Shown piece after piece: positions 17,642 to 26,100 of a DNA stretch of 61,117 bases. A program made the position numbers and the translations under genes. The stretch comes from Armatimonadota bacterium (GTDB lineage: Bacteria > Armatimonadota > UBA5829). The notes under the pieces were generated by a model. That model searched no databases. It saw nothing but the letters and a program-made list of their open reading frames with translations, and was not told the DNA's origin. Numbering within the stretch: position 1 is the stretch's first letter; each line of letters opens with the position of its first letter. Location of the stretch: positions 1 through 61,117 of the forward strand of contig JAAYKE010000025.1 of the NCBI GenBank assembly GCA_012522575.1, written 5' to 3'.

Positions 17642-18856
17642 TCAACCGGCAACCTTATTGTTTCTGCGCAACCTCAGCGTCATTGACAGCACAAGCCCGA
17701 CCCCTGCCAGCGCCGCAGAGAATATAAATCCGCTGGTGTAGCTATCGTTTACGGCCTTTAATTGCGCTCCTATCCACGGCCCAAGCAGACCTGCCACGCT
17801 GAAGGCGATAAATAATAAAGCGTAGTTGACCTCGATGTTGCGGGTCCCGAACCGGTCGGCGCAAAGGGATGGGAACGTGCCCAACACGCCTCCATAGCAC
17901 AGGCCGACCGCTAGATAACCAAGCCACAATCCCTGATTTGTCTGCGCGATTTGCGGCATAGTGACCATCGCAAGCCCGGTTATGATGAGAATTGCGGTAA
18001 GGGTATTCAGACGACCGATTTTATCCGACACAGTAGCCCAGCCCAGCCGCCCTGCCGCGCTTGCCACCCCGCCGAGCACTCCCACCATAGAAGCCGCCGC
18101 CACATCTCCAAGCCCTGTTATGTTTACGGCCACCTCCTTTGCCTCGCTTATGAGAAGCAGGCCGGGGGATGCTCCGCAGATATACAGAGCGAATAAAACC
18201 CAGAAAGCGGGCTGCCTCAGCATCTGCGTCCAATACACATCGCGCCCGTCCTTGCCGGAGTCGGCTGCTCCGTTGACGGCAGGCGCGGCATCGTTGGGCG
18301 GGTCTATTATGAACCGGGAGGCAGGGACTATTATGCACAAAAAGCAGATTCCCAACGCCTTCAAAGCGCCCTGGACTCCGATTTGAGTGACCAATAGCTG
18401 CCCGATGTTGGCAACGCCCAGGGTTCCGACGCCCAAAGCCGCTACAACAGCTCCGCTGGCGAACCCCTTGCGTTCGGGGAACCACCTGACCGCGACAGCT
18501 ATGCCCGTCGCATAAATGATCCCGTTTCCGAGCGAAACCATAAGGCCATAGGAAATATGCAGGCAATAACCGCTGTTGACGAACCCTGCCAGCAAAACGC
18601 CCAGGCCAAATATGGTACCTCCCATCGCCACTGCTATTCGCGGCCCGATTCGTCGGGAGATCAAGCCACCCACGATCATCCCTAAGGGCAAAAACGCGAA
18701 ACTGAGAGAATATGCCAGTGTGGCTTCCTGGGTTGTGCAGTGCAGCACTTCGATGAGGTCTTTTTTGAATACACTGAACGCATAACCCGCGCCCATACAA
18801 GTGTTTGCTAAGATGCCGGCCGTGAACACGAGCCAGCGTTTGCGACTAGTAGCCAA
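17642..18856 (-). CDS. MFS transporter, oxalate/formate antiporter (OFA)-like family
   Basis: 404 aa with twelve predicted membrane helices. The N-terminal RWLVFTAGILANTCMGAGYAFSVF and the NGIIYATGIAVAVRWFPERKGFASG segment (helix 4-5, RWFPERKG) are characteristic of the OFA/monocarboxylate branch; GPRIAVAMGG and SDKIGRLNT are the motif A loops. The substrate is probably a small carboxylate but cannot be read from the sequence. The start is TTG (18856), preceded by AGGGGATA; no ATG before the first helix is available. It may be cotranscribed with glnS downstream (76-base gap). Confidence 0.9.
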   Translation of the reverse strand: MATSRKRWLVFTAGILANTCMGAGYAFSVFKKDLIEVLHCTTQEATLAYSLSFAFLPLGMIVGGLISRRIGPRIAVAMGGTIFGLGVLLAGFVNSGYCLHISYGLMVSLGNGIIYATGIAVAVRWFPERKGFASGAVVAALGVGTLGVANIGQLLVTQIGVQGALKALGICFLCIIVPASRFIIDPPNDAAPAVNGAADSGKDGRDVYWTQMLRQPAFWVLFALYICGASPGLLLISEAKEVAVNITGLGDVAAASMVGVLGGVASAAGRLGWATVSDKIGRLNTLTAILIITGLAMVTMPQIAQTNQGLWLGYLAVGLCYGGVLGTFPSLCADRFGTRNIEVNYALLFIAFSVAGLLGPWIGAQLKAVNDSYTSGFIFSAALAGVGLVLSMTLRLRRNNKVAG

Positions 18857-19017
18857 TATTATCCCCTGTATCTTTACAACTGCTGTTTAGCTTACTCCTT
18901 AGAACTCACTATTGCAAGAGTATGGATGGCTCCGGCTGTTAAATCGGAATATTTTGAAGGTTACAACCGCATTGATTGCTAATATGAATTGTATGAACAG
19001 CGATGGAGGTGGCCAAC

Positions 19018-19491
19018 GTGCCTGATATGTTTGTTAAGCTGCTCGATATTCCCGATGACAGCGAGATAATAGCCAAACTGAAAGAGCAAGGGATCAACAT
19101 ACGCAGAATTCAGCCGTGGGAACGCTCGATTCTTCACAGATTCGTAACCCAAAACTTCAGCGAAGGATGGGGTGACGAGGTGATGGCTTCGTTTTCCCGC
19201 CACCCGGTGTCCTGTTTCGTAGCAACCCATGAGAAAAAGATAGTGGTGTTTGGATGCTACGAGACCACCTGCAAGAATTTCTTCGGGCCTACCGGCGTAT
19301 CAAAAGACTATCGCGGCAAAGATATAGGCAAGGTTCTGCTGATAGAATGCCTTAAGGCGCTGCGGGAGATGGGATATGCATATTGCATAATCGGCGGGGT
19401 TGGCCCGGCGGATTTCTATGCAAAATGCTGCGGCGCGACATTGATCCCCGACAGCGTGCCCGGCATCTATGGGGATGGCCTGGAGCGATAG
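19018..19491 (+). CDS. GNAT family N-acetyltransferase
   Basis: Transfers an acetyl group from acetyl-CoA to an unknown amine. The acetyl-CoA motif A is visible as GPTGVSKDYRGKDIGKVLL (YRGKDIG is the R/Q-x-x-G-x-G loop), followed by ALREMGYAYCIIGGVG and a late ADFYAKCCGAT (motif B). A frame from ATG 19003 exists, but that ATG is part of the GGAGG Shine-Dalgarno sequence (19005-19009), placing the real start at GTG 19018, 8 bases downstream. 157 aa. Confidence 0.83.
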   Translation: MPDMFVKLLDIPDDSEIIAKLKEQGINIRRIQPWERSILHRFVTQNFSEGWGDEVMASFSRHPVSCFVATHEKKIVVFGCYETTCKNFFGPTGVSKDYRGKDIGKVLLIECLKALREMGYAYCIIGGVGPADFYAKCCGATLIPDSVPGIYGDGLER

Positions 19492-19596
19492 GTTATTGGC
19501 TGAATGAGAAGCTGCTTGTCTAAATTGACTTGGGCTATTACGTATTTGTGCCGGACGTGGCATAATATATAGGTAAATCGCGCGAGGTGTTTTGTG

Positions 19597-19971
19597 ATGT
19601 CATCAGAATCGACAGTGCAACAGTTGAGTGAACCTGACGGACGCTGGTGGGGTATGTTGTGCCACCTGACCGGCCTGGCCGGCCTCATCGGCATACCGTT
19701 CGGAAATATTATTATTCCGTGGATTTTGTGGCGCAAGAAGAGAAACGCCAGCGCGTTCGTCAACGAGCAAGGCAAATCCGCCCTCAACTTCCAGTTGAAC
19801 ACATTCGTCTACGTCGCTATCTGTGTCGTGCTGGTTAAGCTCAAGTTCAGCGCGTTTACTATGCTCGTGCTGCTGTTTTTATATATCCTGGTTTCCGTGG
19901 TCATCGCGTCGATTTTCGCCATTGAAGGCAAGTCGTATCGGTATCCGCTGACGATCAAATTCATCAGATAA
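19597..19971 (+). CDS. DUF4870 membrane protein
   Basis: 124 aa with three to four membrane helices. DGRWWGMLCHLTGLAGLIGIP, IIIPWILWRKKRN, and VNEQGKSALNFQLN are the DUF4870 (Tic20-like fold) signatures. Function unknown; often encoded near envelope or stress genes. The ATG at 19597 follows GAGGTG with good spacing; GTG 19594 is the alternative. Its end is convergent with the DUF2207 gene, separated by 30 bases. Confidence 0.88.
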   Translation: MSSESTVQQLSEPDGRWWGMLCHLTGLAGLIGIPFGNIIIPWILWRKKRNASAFVNEQGKSALNFQLNTFVYVAICVVLVKLKFSAFTMLVLLFLYILVSVVIASIFAIEGKSYRYPLTIKFIR

Positions 19972-20001
19972 TATTGGGCATATAATTGGTGCGGAGGCAG
20001 C

Positions 20002-21933
20002 TTACCAGCCTCCGCCGCCACCCCCTCCTCCGCCGCCTCCTGAGGAACCTCCGCTGGAAGAATCGCTGTCGGAACTGCCACTGCTGGAGCCGGGAGGATT
20101 GCTCGCCGATGCAATAGCCCCGGAAAATGAGCTGCCCAGAGACGACGCGAGGCCGGCATACCCTGCCGCGGTAAAATCGTGACCGTCATACCACTCAGGC
20201 TGATAGCCATCCAACTGGGCTTTCTTCAGCACATCCGCAAACTTCTCCGACCAGCGCTGTTCGACTCCAAGGGCAATGGCATAGGGCAGCAGGCTCTCGT
20301 AGAGTTCGGGAGTCTCATTAGGGGGATTGAGCATATTGAGCCGGTCTTGCTCGGCGATGGTCATATATTGCTTCAGGCCAAGAATCCTATCCATCAGTTC
20401 CCGGCCTTTCGGGGTATATGATTTCAGCAGTTTGTAGAAAATCATGTTGGCAAAGATCAGAATAAAGATCGCCACAACCATTGTGATTAAGGGGAATGTG
20501 GGGGGCACCAGCTTCATTACCCCGATCAGCACGGCAAAGAAAATCAACGCGATCAGGGTCTTGACGAGAGCCGAGAACTTTCTTCTTATGCCCTGTGCAT
20601 CAGACCAGCCGCCGATGGCATTTATAATGGTGATCGATGTGATGACGGTCAGCGTCGTCATCAGAACGGGCACGTGCTCCTGGCCGACGATAGTCCATAC
20701 CCTTGGATCGATCATAAATGCGCCCACTAACACCAGTGCGGAAAGAAATGTGCCGAAACAGGCGTGACCGCCGTTAGTGGAAAAATACTCCTTGCCGAAC
20801 CGAGACTCCAGCGCCTTCTTCATTTTCGATATCCCGGCCTGGAGCCGCATATAGTTATTCTGATTAAGCTCAATTGAACTTCTGTTGCCGAGAATGGCGT
20901 TGATTGCGTCGGCCTCTTCAGTTGTCAAAGCGGACTGATCGTCGCCTTTGCGCACCAGGGAATATTTCCGTTTCTTTTTGACTATGCTTATATATCCCTT
21001 AACGGCGATATTTATGATGGCGGCTGTCAGCGTTTTGTTGTCGAATCCCATTCGGCTGACAAAGCGCACCTCGGCGGGGCTGAGCGCATCCGGCGGGTCC
21101 CACTGGGGCACGATTGCTTTTTGCTCAGGATCAACGCCCACCTTAACATAGGCGAATAAAAAATAAGCCAGCACAACCAGCGTGCCGGCGATAAGGAGCA
21201 GAACCGCTCGCATATCCCTGAAAAACCACCTTAACTTCGCCGCTTTGGTCGGCTCATCGACGAAGCCCTTCGGCCAGGTCACAGATATGGTCATACCTTC
21301 TTGGGCTTTCAGAGGCTTGGTTGTCTGAAAAACCACTTTTCTGGCGCCTTCTGCTCGATGGCTTATGTCGCGCGCCGTTGAACCCTGCGCACCTGTCCAG
21401 CCCTGCATTTTCACATCAGCGATAGGCGCGCCCGGAGGCAGAGTCACCTCTGCAACCGCTTTATCTATGGAAAAAATCCACCCTGTGCCGACGGCGTTCC
21501 AATATAATTCGTCGTATTCTTTGAAAAATCCCAGTTGCCTGCTGGTGGTGTAAGTGATGGCGTAGGTGTGCTCCCCTTCCGGCACAACGGTTTTTTTGTC
21601 GCCAATATATATCCGCACGCCATTACTCATAGGCTTGGTGTGATATGGCTCCGGGGAGCCGTCGCGGGTGATTTTCTTGATAATGAAATCAATGACGAAG
21701 TTGTTGCCGTTCTTGTCTTTATATTTGGTGGGAAAATCGCGATATATGCCGTGTTTGATCTGTTTGTTTTCAGCTATCACCTTGATTGTCTCGGTGACGT
21801 ACATCGAGGCATCTTTATTTATGATGATGTCGCTTTTATAAGATGTTATGTGCTCATCTGCGCACGCAGAATTGATAATGCAGGCCGAAACCAGCAGCCC
21901 GAGAGCAATAATGGCAACCAAGCGCATTTTCAT
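20002..21933 (-). CDS. DUF2207 predicted membrane protein with Gly-rich tail
   Basis: 643 aa. A signal peptide is followed by the DUF2207 extracytoplasmic domain (about 25-230: SYKSDIIINKDASMYVTETI, IYRDFPT), a membrane helix near 240, a cytoplasmic part and two further helices (about 395-420 and 460-500). The C-terminus is Ser/Gly-rich, ending in eleven Gly and a Trp, typical of this family. The LemA gene 9 bases upstream is its usual genomic partner, suggesting a shared envelope function, which is not known in detail. ATG has GAGGTG upstream. Confidence 0.93.
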   Translation of the reverse strand: MKMRLVAIIALGLLVSACIINSACADEHITSYKSDIIINKDASMYVTETIKVIAENKQIKHGIYRDFPTKYKDKNGNNFVIDFIIKKITRDGSPEPYHTKPMSNGVRIYIGDKKTVVPEGEHTYAITYTTSRQLGFFKEYDELYWNAVGTGWIFSIDKAVAEVTLPPGAPIADVKMQGWTGAQGSTARDISHRAEGARKVVFQTTKPLKAQEGMTISVTWPKGFVDEPTKAAKLRWFFRDMRAVLLLIAGTLVVLAYFLFAYVKVGVDPEQKAIVPQWDPPDALSPAEVRFVSRMGFDNKTLTAAIINIAVKGYISIVKKKRKYSLVRKGDDQSALTTEEADAINAILGNRSSIELNQNNYMRLQAGISKMKKALESRFGKEYFSTNGGHACFGTFLSALVLVGAFMIDPRVWTIVGQEHVPVLMTTLTVITSITIINAIGGWSDAQGIRRKFSALVKTLIALIFFAVLIGVMKLVPPTFPLITMVVAIFILIFANMIFYKLLKSYTPKGRELMDRILGLKQYMTIAEQDRLNMLNPPNETPELYESLLPYAIALGVEQRWSEKFADVLKKAQLDGYQPEWYDGHDFTAAGYAGLASSLGSSFSGAIASASNPPGSSSGSSDSDSSSGGSSGGGGGGGGGGGW

Positions 21934-21942
21934 TCCACACCT

Positions 21943-22497
21943 CTAGTCAAACTTTGTATTGACGACCTCGCGTTGGGTAGCAAACTCAATTTCGAAATAA
22001 TCGGCACGTTTGAAGCCGAACGCTCGCGCGTAGATCATGCTTGGGAAAGACTCCACCCTGATATTATAATCCCTAACCACGGCATTATAGTAACGCCTGG
22101 CGTATTGTATCTGATCCTCGATCTCCGACAGGCTCCTTTGCAACTCAAGAAAGCCACTCTGAGCCTTGAGGTCCGGGTAGGCTTCTGCAATCGCGATCAG
22201 CGACTTAATCTGCCCGGAGATCATGTTCTCATATTCTCCTTTGGCAGCTACGCCCTCGGTTTTAATGCTCTTTGCGCGATTTTGAGAAATTTCTGCAAAT
22301 AATTTTTGCTCATGAGAGCTGTATGCCTTGACCGATTCGACCAGATTCGGGATGAGATCGTGGCGGCGCTTGAGTTGCACATCTATGCCGCTCCACGATT
22401 CCCTGATGAGATTTCTGCCTCTCACAAGGGCATTGTATCCCACTGCCAGCCATATCCCCAACAGAAGCAGTATTGCCAAAACTATGATTATAACCAT
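21943..22497 (-). CDS. lemA: LemA family protein
   Basis: 184 aa. One N-terminal membrane helix (1-22) followed by the long helical LemA domain with YNALVRGRNLIRESWSGIDV, LKRRHDLIPNLVESVKAY and FLELQRSLSEIEDQIQYARRYYNAVVRDYN, all family hallmarks. Orientation is probably N-out with the helical bundle inside or outside depending on species. It starts 3 bases after the ndk stop and is 9 bases from the DUF2207 gene, so ndk-lemA-DUF2207 is one operon. Confidence 0.95.
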   Translation of the reverse strand: MVIIIVLAILLLLGIWLAVGYNALVRGRNLIRESWSGIDVQLKRRHDLIPNLVESVKAYSSHEQKLFAEISQNRAKSIKTEGVAAKGEYENMISGQIKSLIAIAEAYPDLKAQSGFLELQRSLSEIEDQIQYARRYYNAVVRDYNIRVESFPSMIYARAFGFKRADYFEIEFATQREVVNTKFD

Positions 22498-22500
22498 TGT

Positions 22501-22908
22501 CTATCTCAATTCATTAAACCAGAGCTTGATTTCCGCAGCAGCGGCCTCAGGGCTGTCGGAGCCGTGGATCAGGTTTTCCCGCATGCTGATGGTGAGGTCC
22601 CCGCGAATGGAGCCGGGCGCGGCGTTGAGGGGATTTGTCGCGCCCATCATTGTTCTGACAAGAGCGACGGCATCGTATCCTTCCACAACCATAGCAATCA
22701 CATAGCCCGATGTCATAAACTCGACGGTAGGCTCAAAGAAATCCTTGTCCTTGTGCGCCGCGTAGTGCTGCTCCATCAACTCTCGCGAAGGTCTGAGCAT
22801 CTTCATCGCGCTGATAACAAAATTGCGCTTTTCGATGCGGCTGATGATCTCCCCTGCCAGCTTCCTGCGCACCGCATCGGGTTTTATTAAAACGAGCGTT
22901 CGTTGCAT
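22501..22908 (-). CDS. ndk: Nucleoside diphosphate kinase
   Basis: Transfers the gamma phosphate from ATP to other nucleoside diphosphates in the cytosol. 135 aa, the usual length. Conserved start TLVLIKPDAV, VRTMMGATNP, PGSIRGDLT and the active-site His115 in ENLIHGSDS are all present. It is the first gene of a three-gene minus-strand operon with lemA and a DUF2207 gene, an unusual companion set. Confidence 0.97.
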   Translation of the reverse strand: MQRTLVLIKPDAVRRKLAGEIISRIEKRNFVISAMKMLRPSRELMEQHYAAHKDKDFFEPTVEFMTSGYVIAMVVEGYDAVALVRTMMGATNPLNAAPGSIRGDLTISMRENLIHGSDSPEAAAAEIKLWFNELR

Positions 22909-22998
22909 AGCGACTCCAGTTTATATATGTTTTGAAGAATATACCAGAGTAGCGCGTTTTTAAGCAAGTTTAAGGAGACTTTGTGACGTTGCGATACA

Positions 22999-23142
22999 AG
23001 CTCGAACTTCGGACATCTGACCTCGGACATCGAAAAAAGCAGATTTCTTCGTTCGAAATGACAAAAGCGGCGCAATCCCATTCCCAACCTCTAACCTCTA
23101 ACTTCTAACCTCCAGACCGACCTCGGACATCGAAAAAAGCAA
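22999..23142. repeat. Dispersed intergenic repeat family, copy 3
   Basis: Carries CTCGAACTTCGGACATCTGA, GACATCGAAAAAAGCAGATT, TTCGTTCGAAATGACA, an inverted heptamer tract (CCTCTAACCTCTAACTTC, ACCTCC) and a second partial GACATCGAAAAAAGCAA. The heptamer tract is reversed relative to copies 1, 2 and 5, suggesting modular rearrangement. It abuts a terminator hairpin. Confidence 0.8.
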
Positions 23143-23168
23143 CAGGGGCGATTCGAAAACCGCCCCTG
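23143..23168 (-). terminator. Rho-independent terminator of the 1549-aa glycosyl hydrolase gene
   Basis: Perfect 8-bp stem CAGGGGCG/CGCCCCTG with a 10-base loop, followed on the minus strand by TTGCTTTTTTC. It lies 22 bases beyond the stop codon. The loop resembles that of the hairpin at 6950-6973. Confidence 0.8.
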
Positions 23169-23190
23169 CATTTAGAGTCTGATGTTTGTA

Positions 23191-26100
23191 TCAGAGCGGG
23201 ATAATGCCGGTCGAAAGAACCACCGGGTAAATGGAGCCTCCCACGCTTTCGGCGGAGATCACCCCGGTTACAATCACCGGCGTTCCAACTGTCGGCACAA
23301 CAGAGCTTCTCACTTTAATGCCGGCATTTCCGAGGCTGTCGGTGATGTTGCTGCCGTCGTTGAGCACAAATCCACCCGTTATCGCCTTGCTGACCTTGCC
23401 TGCCATTCTGACAAACAGGCCAATGTTGTGGACTCCTACGCCTCCTGTGACTCCCGGAGTAGCAGCGTTGAACGCAATGCCGCCGGCGTTACCCGTGGTC
23501 ATAAACAGAGGCTGAAGAGCCGCGCCGACGATCGGGCTGGTTACCATAGGACTCAGTATGACGCGCTCACAGCCGCCCACAATTCCAAGGATGCCCATCA
23601 CCGTCACTTTCTGGCCGACCTGGGCCGTTGTGGTTCCCTGAACGCGAATGCCGGCGATCCTGTTCGGCTCTGATACGTAGAACCGGTCGGAGAATATGGC
23701 GGTTATTATCTTATCGGTGACTGCCACCGCCTGACCGTTGGCGAAACTCCTGGCATGCTGGATATTGACAGTCGGTCGAGCGATTCTGATCGCCGCCGAA
23801 CTCATAGCAGCGGACGTCCTGCCCATTCCATCGGCGGCTCGAACGGTGATGTAATAGGTCCCGTTATATGCCAGCGACACGCCGGTGATGTTTGCGGACG
23901 TGGCAGACCCGGCGCTCGTCCAACCCTTCACATTGGTTCCGCCGGACGTTGTGCCGACGGCATATTCGTAGTTGACGATGCCCGTCCCGCCGTCTGTGCC
24001 GCTCCATGTCCCCTGCAGACTGGTAGTCGAGGTCGAATACGGATCAGCCGACACGCTGTTCATAACAGGTGCGGAGTTGTCGACTACTATTGCCGCGCTC
24101 GGCCCGGCCCCGGCAGCGAAATTGCCCGCGTTGTCCCTGGCGGTTCCGGCGGGGACCGATATGCTCAGAGTCCCATCCCCGGTAATACCGGAGACCGTCA
24201 CGGTGCGCATGGTAGATCCGGAGCCTGTGACTGCAACCGTGCCATTTGCCGTCCCGGTTTTATTGAGCGTTATGTCGGAACTTGTCAAAGTTACCGTGTT
24301 CGCTGAACCGTAGACTATTAGATAGGTGACCGGCCCGGCAGTAGTCGGCGTTGCGGATGGCGCGCCAATGACGACGACCGGAGGGGTATTGTCCACGCTA
24401 AATGTAGCGCTTGGCCCGCACGCAGGCGCGCTTCCTCCCCCTGTTCCGGTGGCGGTTCCTGCAGCTATCGATATGCCAAGGGTTCCGTCCCCTGTAATGT
24501 TATTTATCGTCACGGTGCGGGTGGTGTTGCCTGTCCCGCTGACGCTTATCGCGCCGTTCGCAGTGCCGGTTTTATTTAGAGTCACATTTGCGCTTGCAAG
24601 TGTTATCGAGCTTGCTCCGGAATATGTGACCGTGTAAGTGACCGGCCCTGTGTTAGTCAATGTCATGGATGGCGATCCAATGGAAACATCCAAAGGCGAA
24701 TTGTTGACAGATACCGTCGCGCTCGGCCCTGCAGCAGGAGCAGTGTTGCCGACGGCGTCAGCGGCAGTGCCCGCGGCTAATGAAATACTCAGGGTTCCAT
24801 CGCCGGTGATCGAGGAAATCGTAACGGTCCTCGTGGTTGTGCCGGAGCCGGACACGCTGACCGTGCCGTTTGCAGCGCCCGTCTTATTAAGCGTGACGTT
24901 AGCTGCGGAGAGGCTGACCGTGCTGGCCCCGCCGTAGGTTATTGTGTAGCTAACAGGCCCTGAAGCCGTCGAAGTCGGAGATGGGCTGCCTATTGTGACG
25001 GTCGGCGGAGTGTTATCGACAGTAAACGTCCCGCTCGGCCCTGCCGCTGCTGCGAAGTTTGCGGCGTTGTCGCTCGCAGTACCTGCGGCGATCGATATGC
25101 CAAGGGTTCCGTTACCCGTGATGTTGCTTATCGTAACGGTGCGGGTGATGTTGCCGGAACCCGATACGCTGACCGTGCCGTTGGCTGTGCCGGTTTTGTT
25201 GAGAGTGACATTGGCTGCGATCAGTGTTACGTTGTCGGCTCCGTCGTAGGTGACGGCGTAGGTCACCGGGCCGTTTCGTGTGATTGAAGCAGACGGCGCG
25301 CCGATCGATATTTCGGGAGGAGTCAGATCAAGCGGCCCTTTGTAGACCCATTTAGCCGCATCCGCACTGACAACCACGCCTGAGCCGGAGCCTAGCGTGG
25401 ACAGTTCCACATAGCCCGAAGTCCCCGCCTCAAATGGCAGGTTTGCCCCGAGCAGATAATATGCGCCGCCGGTGGATCCATTCTGATTTTGCGTAGAAGT
25501 CTGCTGCCCGCCGAAGTGTTTGACTATATAATTAGCGGTGCTGGTTCGGTTGGAGCCGGTCTGATAGTATGCATATACATCATAGTAGCCCGAAGCAGAA
25601 AGGTTCGGCGTCCAGCGGCATCTTCGCGTGGTCGATGTATCGGTCGTTGACGCCTCTCCTGATGCCCACAGGTAGTTACTGCCGACCATAGGAACTGACG
25701 AGCCGCCAACTGTCCATTGATTAGAGCCAGGCGAAATGTTCGTCCAGCCAGGGTCCGTGTTGTCAATCACGATTTCTGTGAGTGTCGGGGTTGTGCTGAA
25801 CGTGAAGTCCGCAGACGACGTGCTGCCATAAGCGTTAGATGAAGAACACTTGAAGTGATATTCCTTGTTGGCAGCAAGCCCGCTGAGTGCGACGCTGTGA
25901 CTCGTTACGTACGGCGTATTGGAAGCAACTCCGCCATACGCCGTTGTCAGCCCATAGTTCACAGCGCTGTTGGCGGCGGCATTGGTTGTCCAGGTTATAG
26001 TGGCCGTATTTGCGCCGATATTAGTAGCCTGAACATTGGATATGGTAGGCGGGCCGCTGGTGGTGAATGTATAATCACCGGAGGTTCTTGTGCCGTTGGA

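Noticed and set aside
21535-22302. 255-codon plus-strand frame over lemA and DUF2207
   Set aside because: Both minus-strand genes are strongly supported; the frame has no motif.
23755-25249. Long plus-strand frames of 80-180 codons across the giant hydrolase gene
   Set aside because: They are antisense shadows repeated with the Ig-like units; no family likeness and no ribosome sites.
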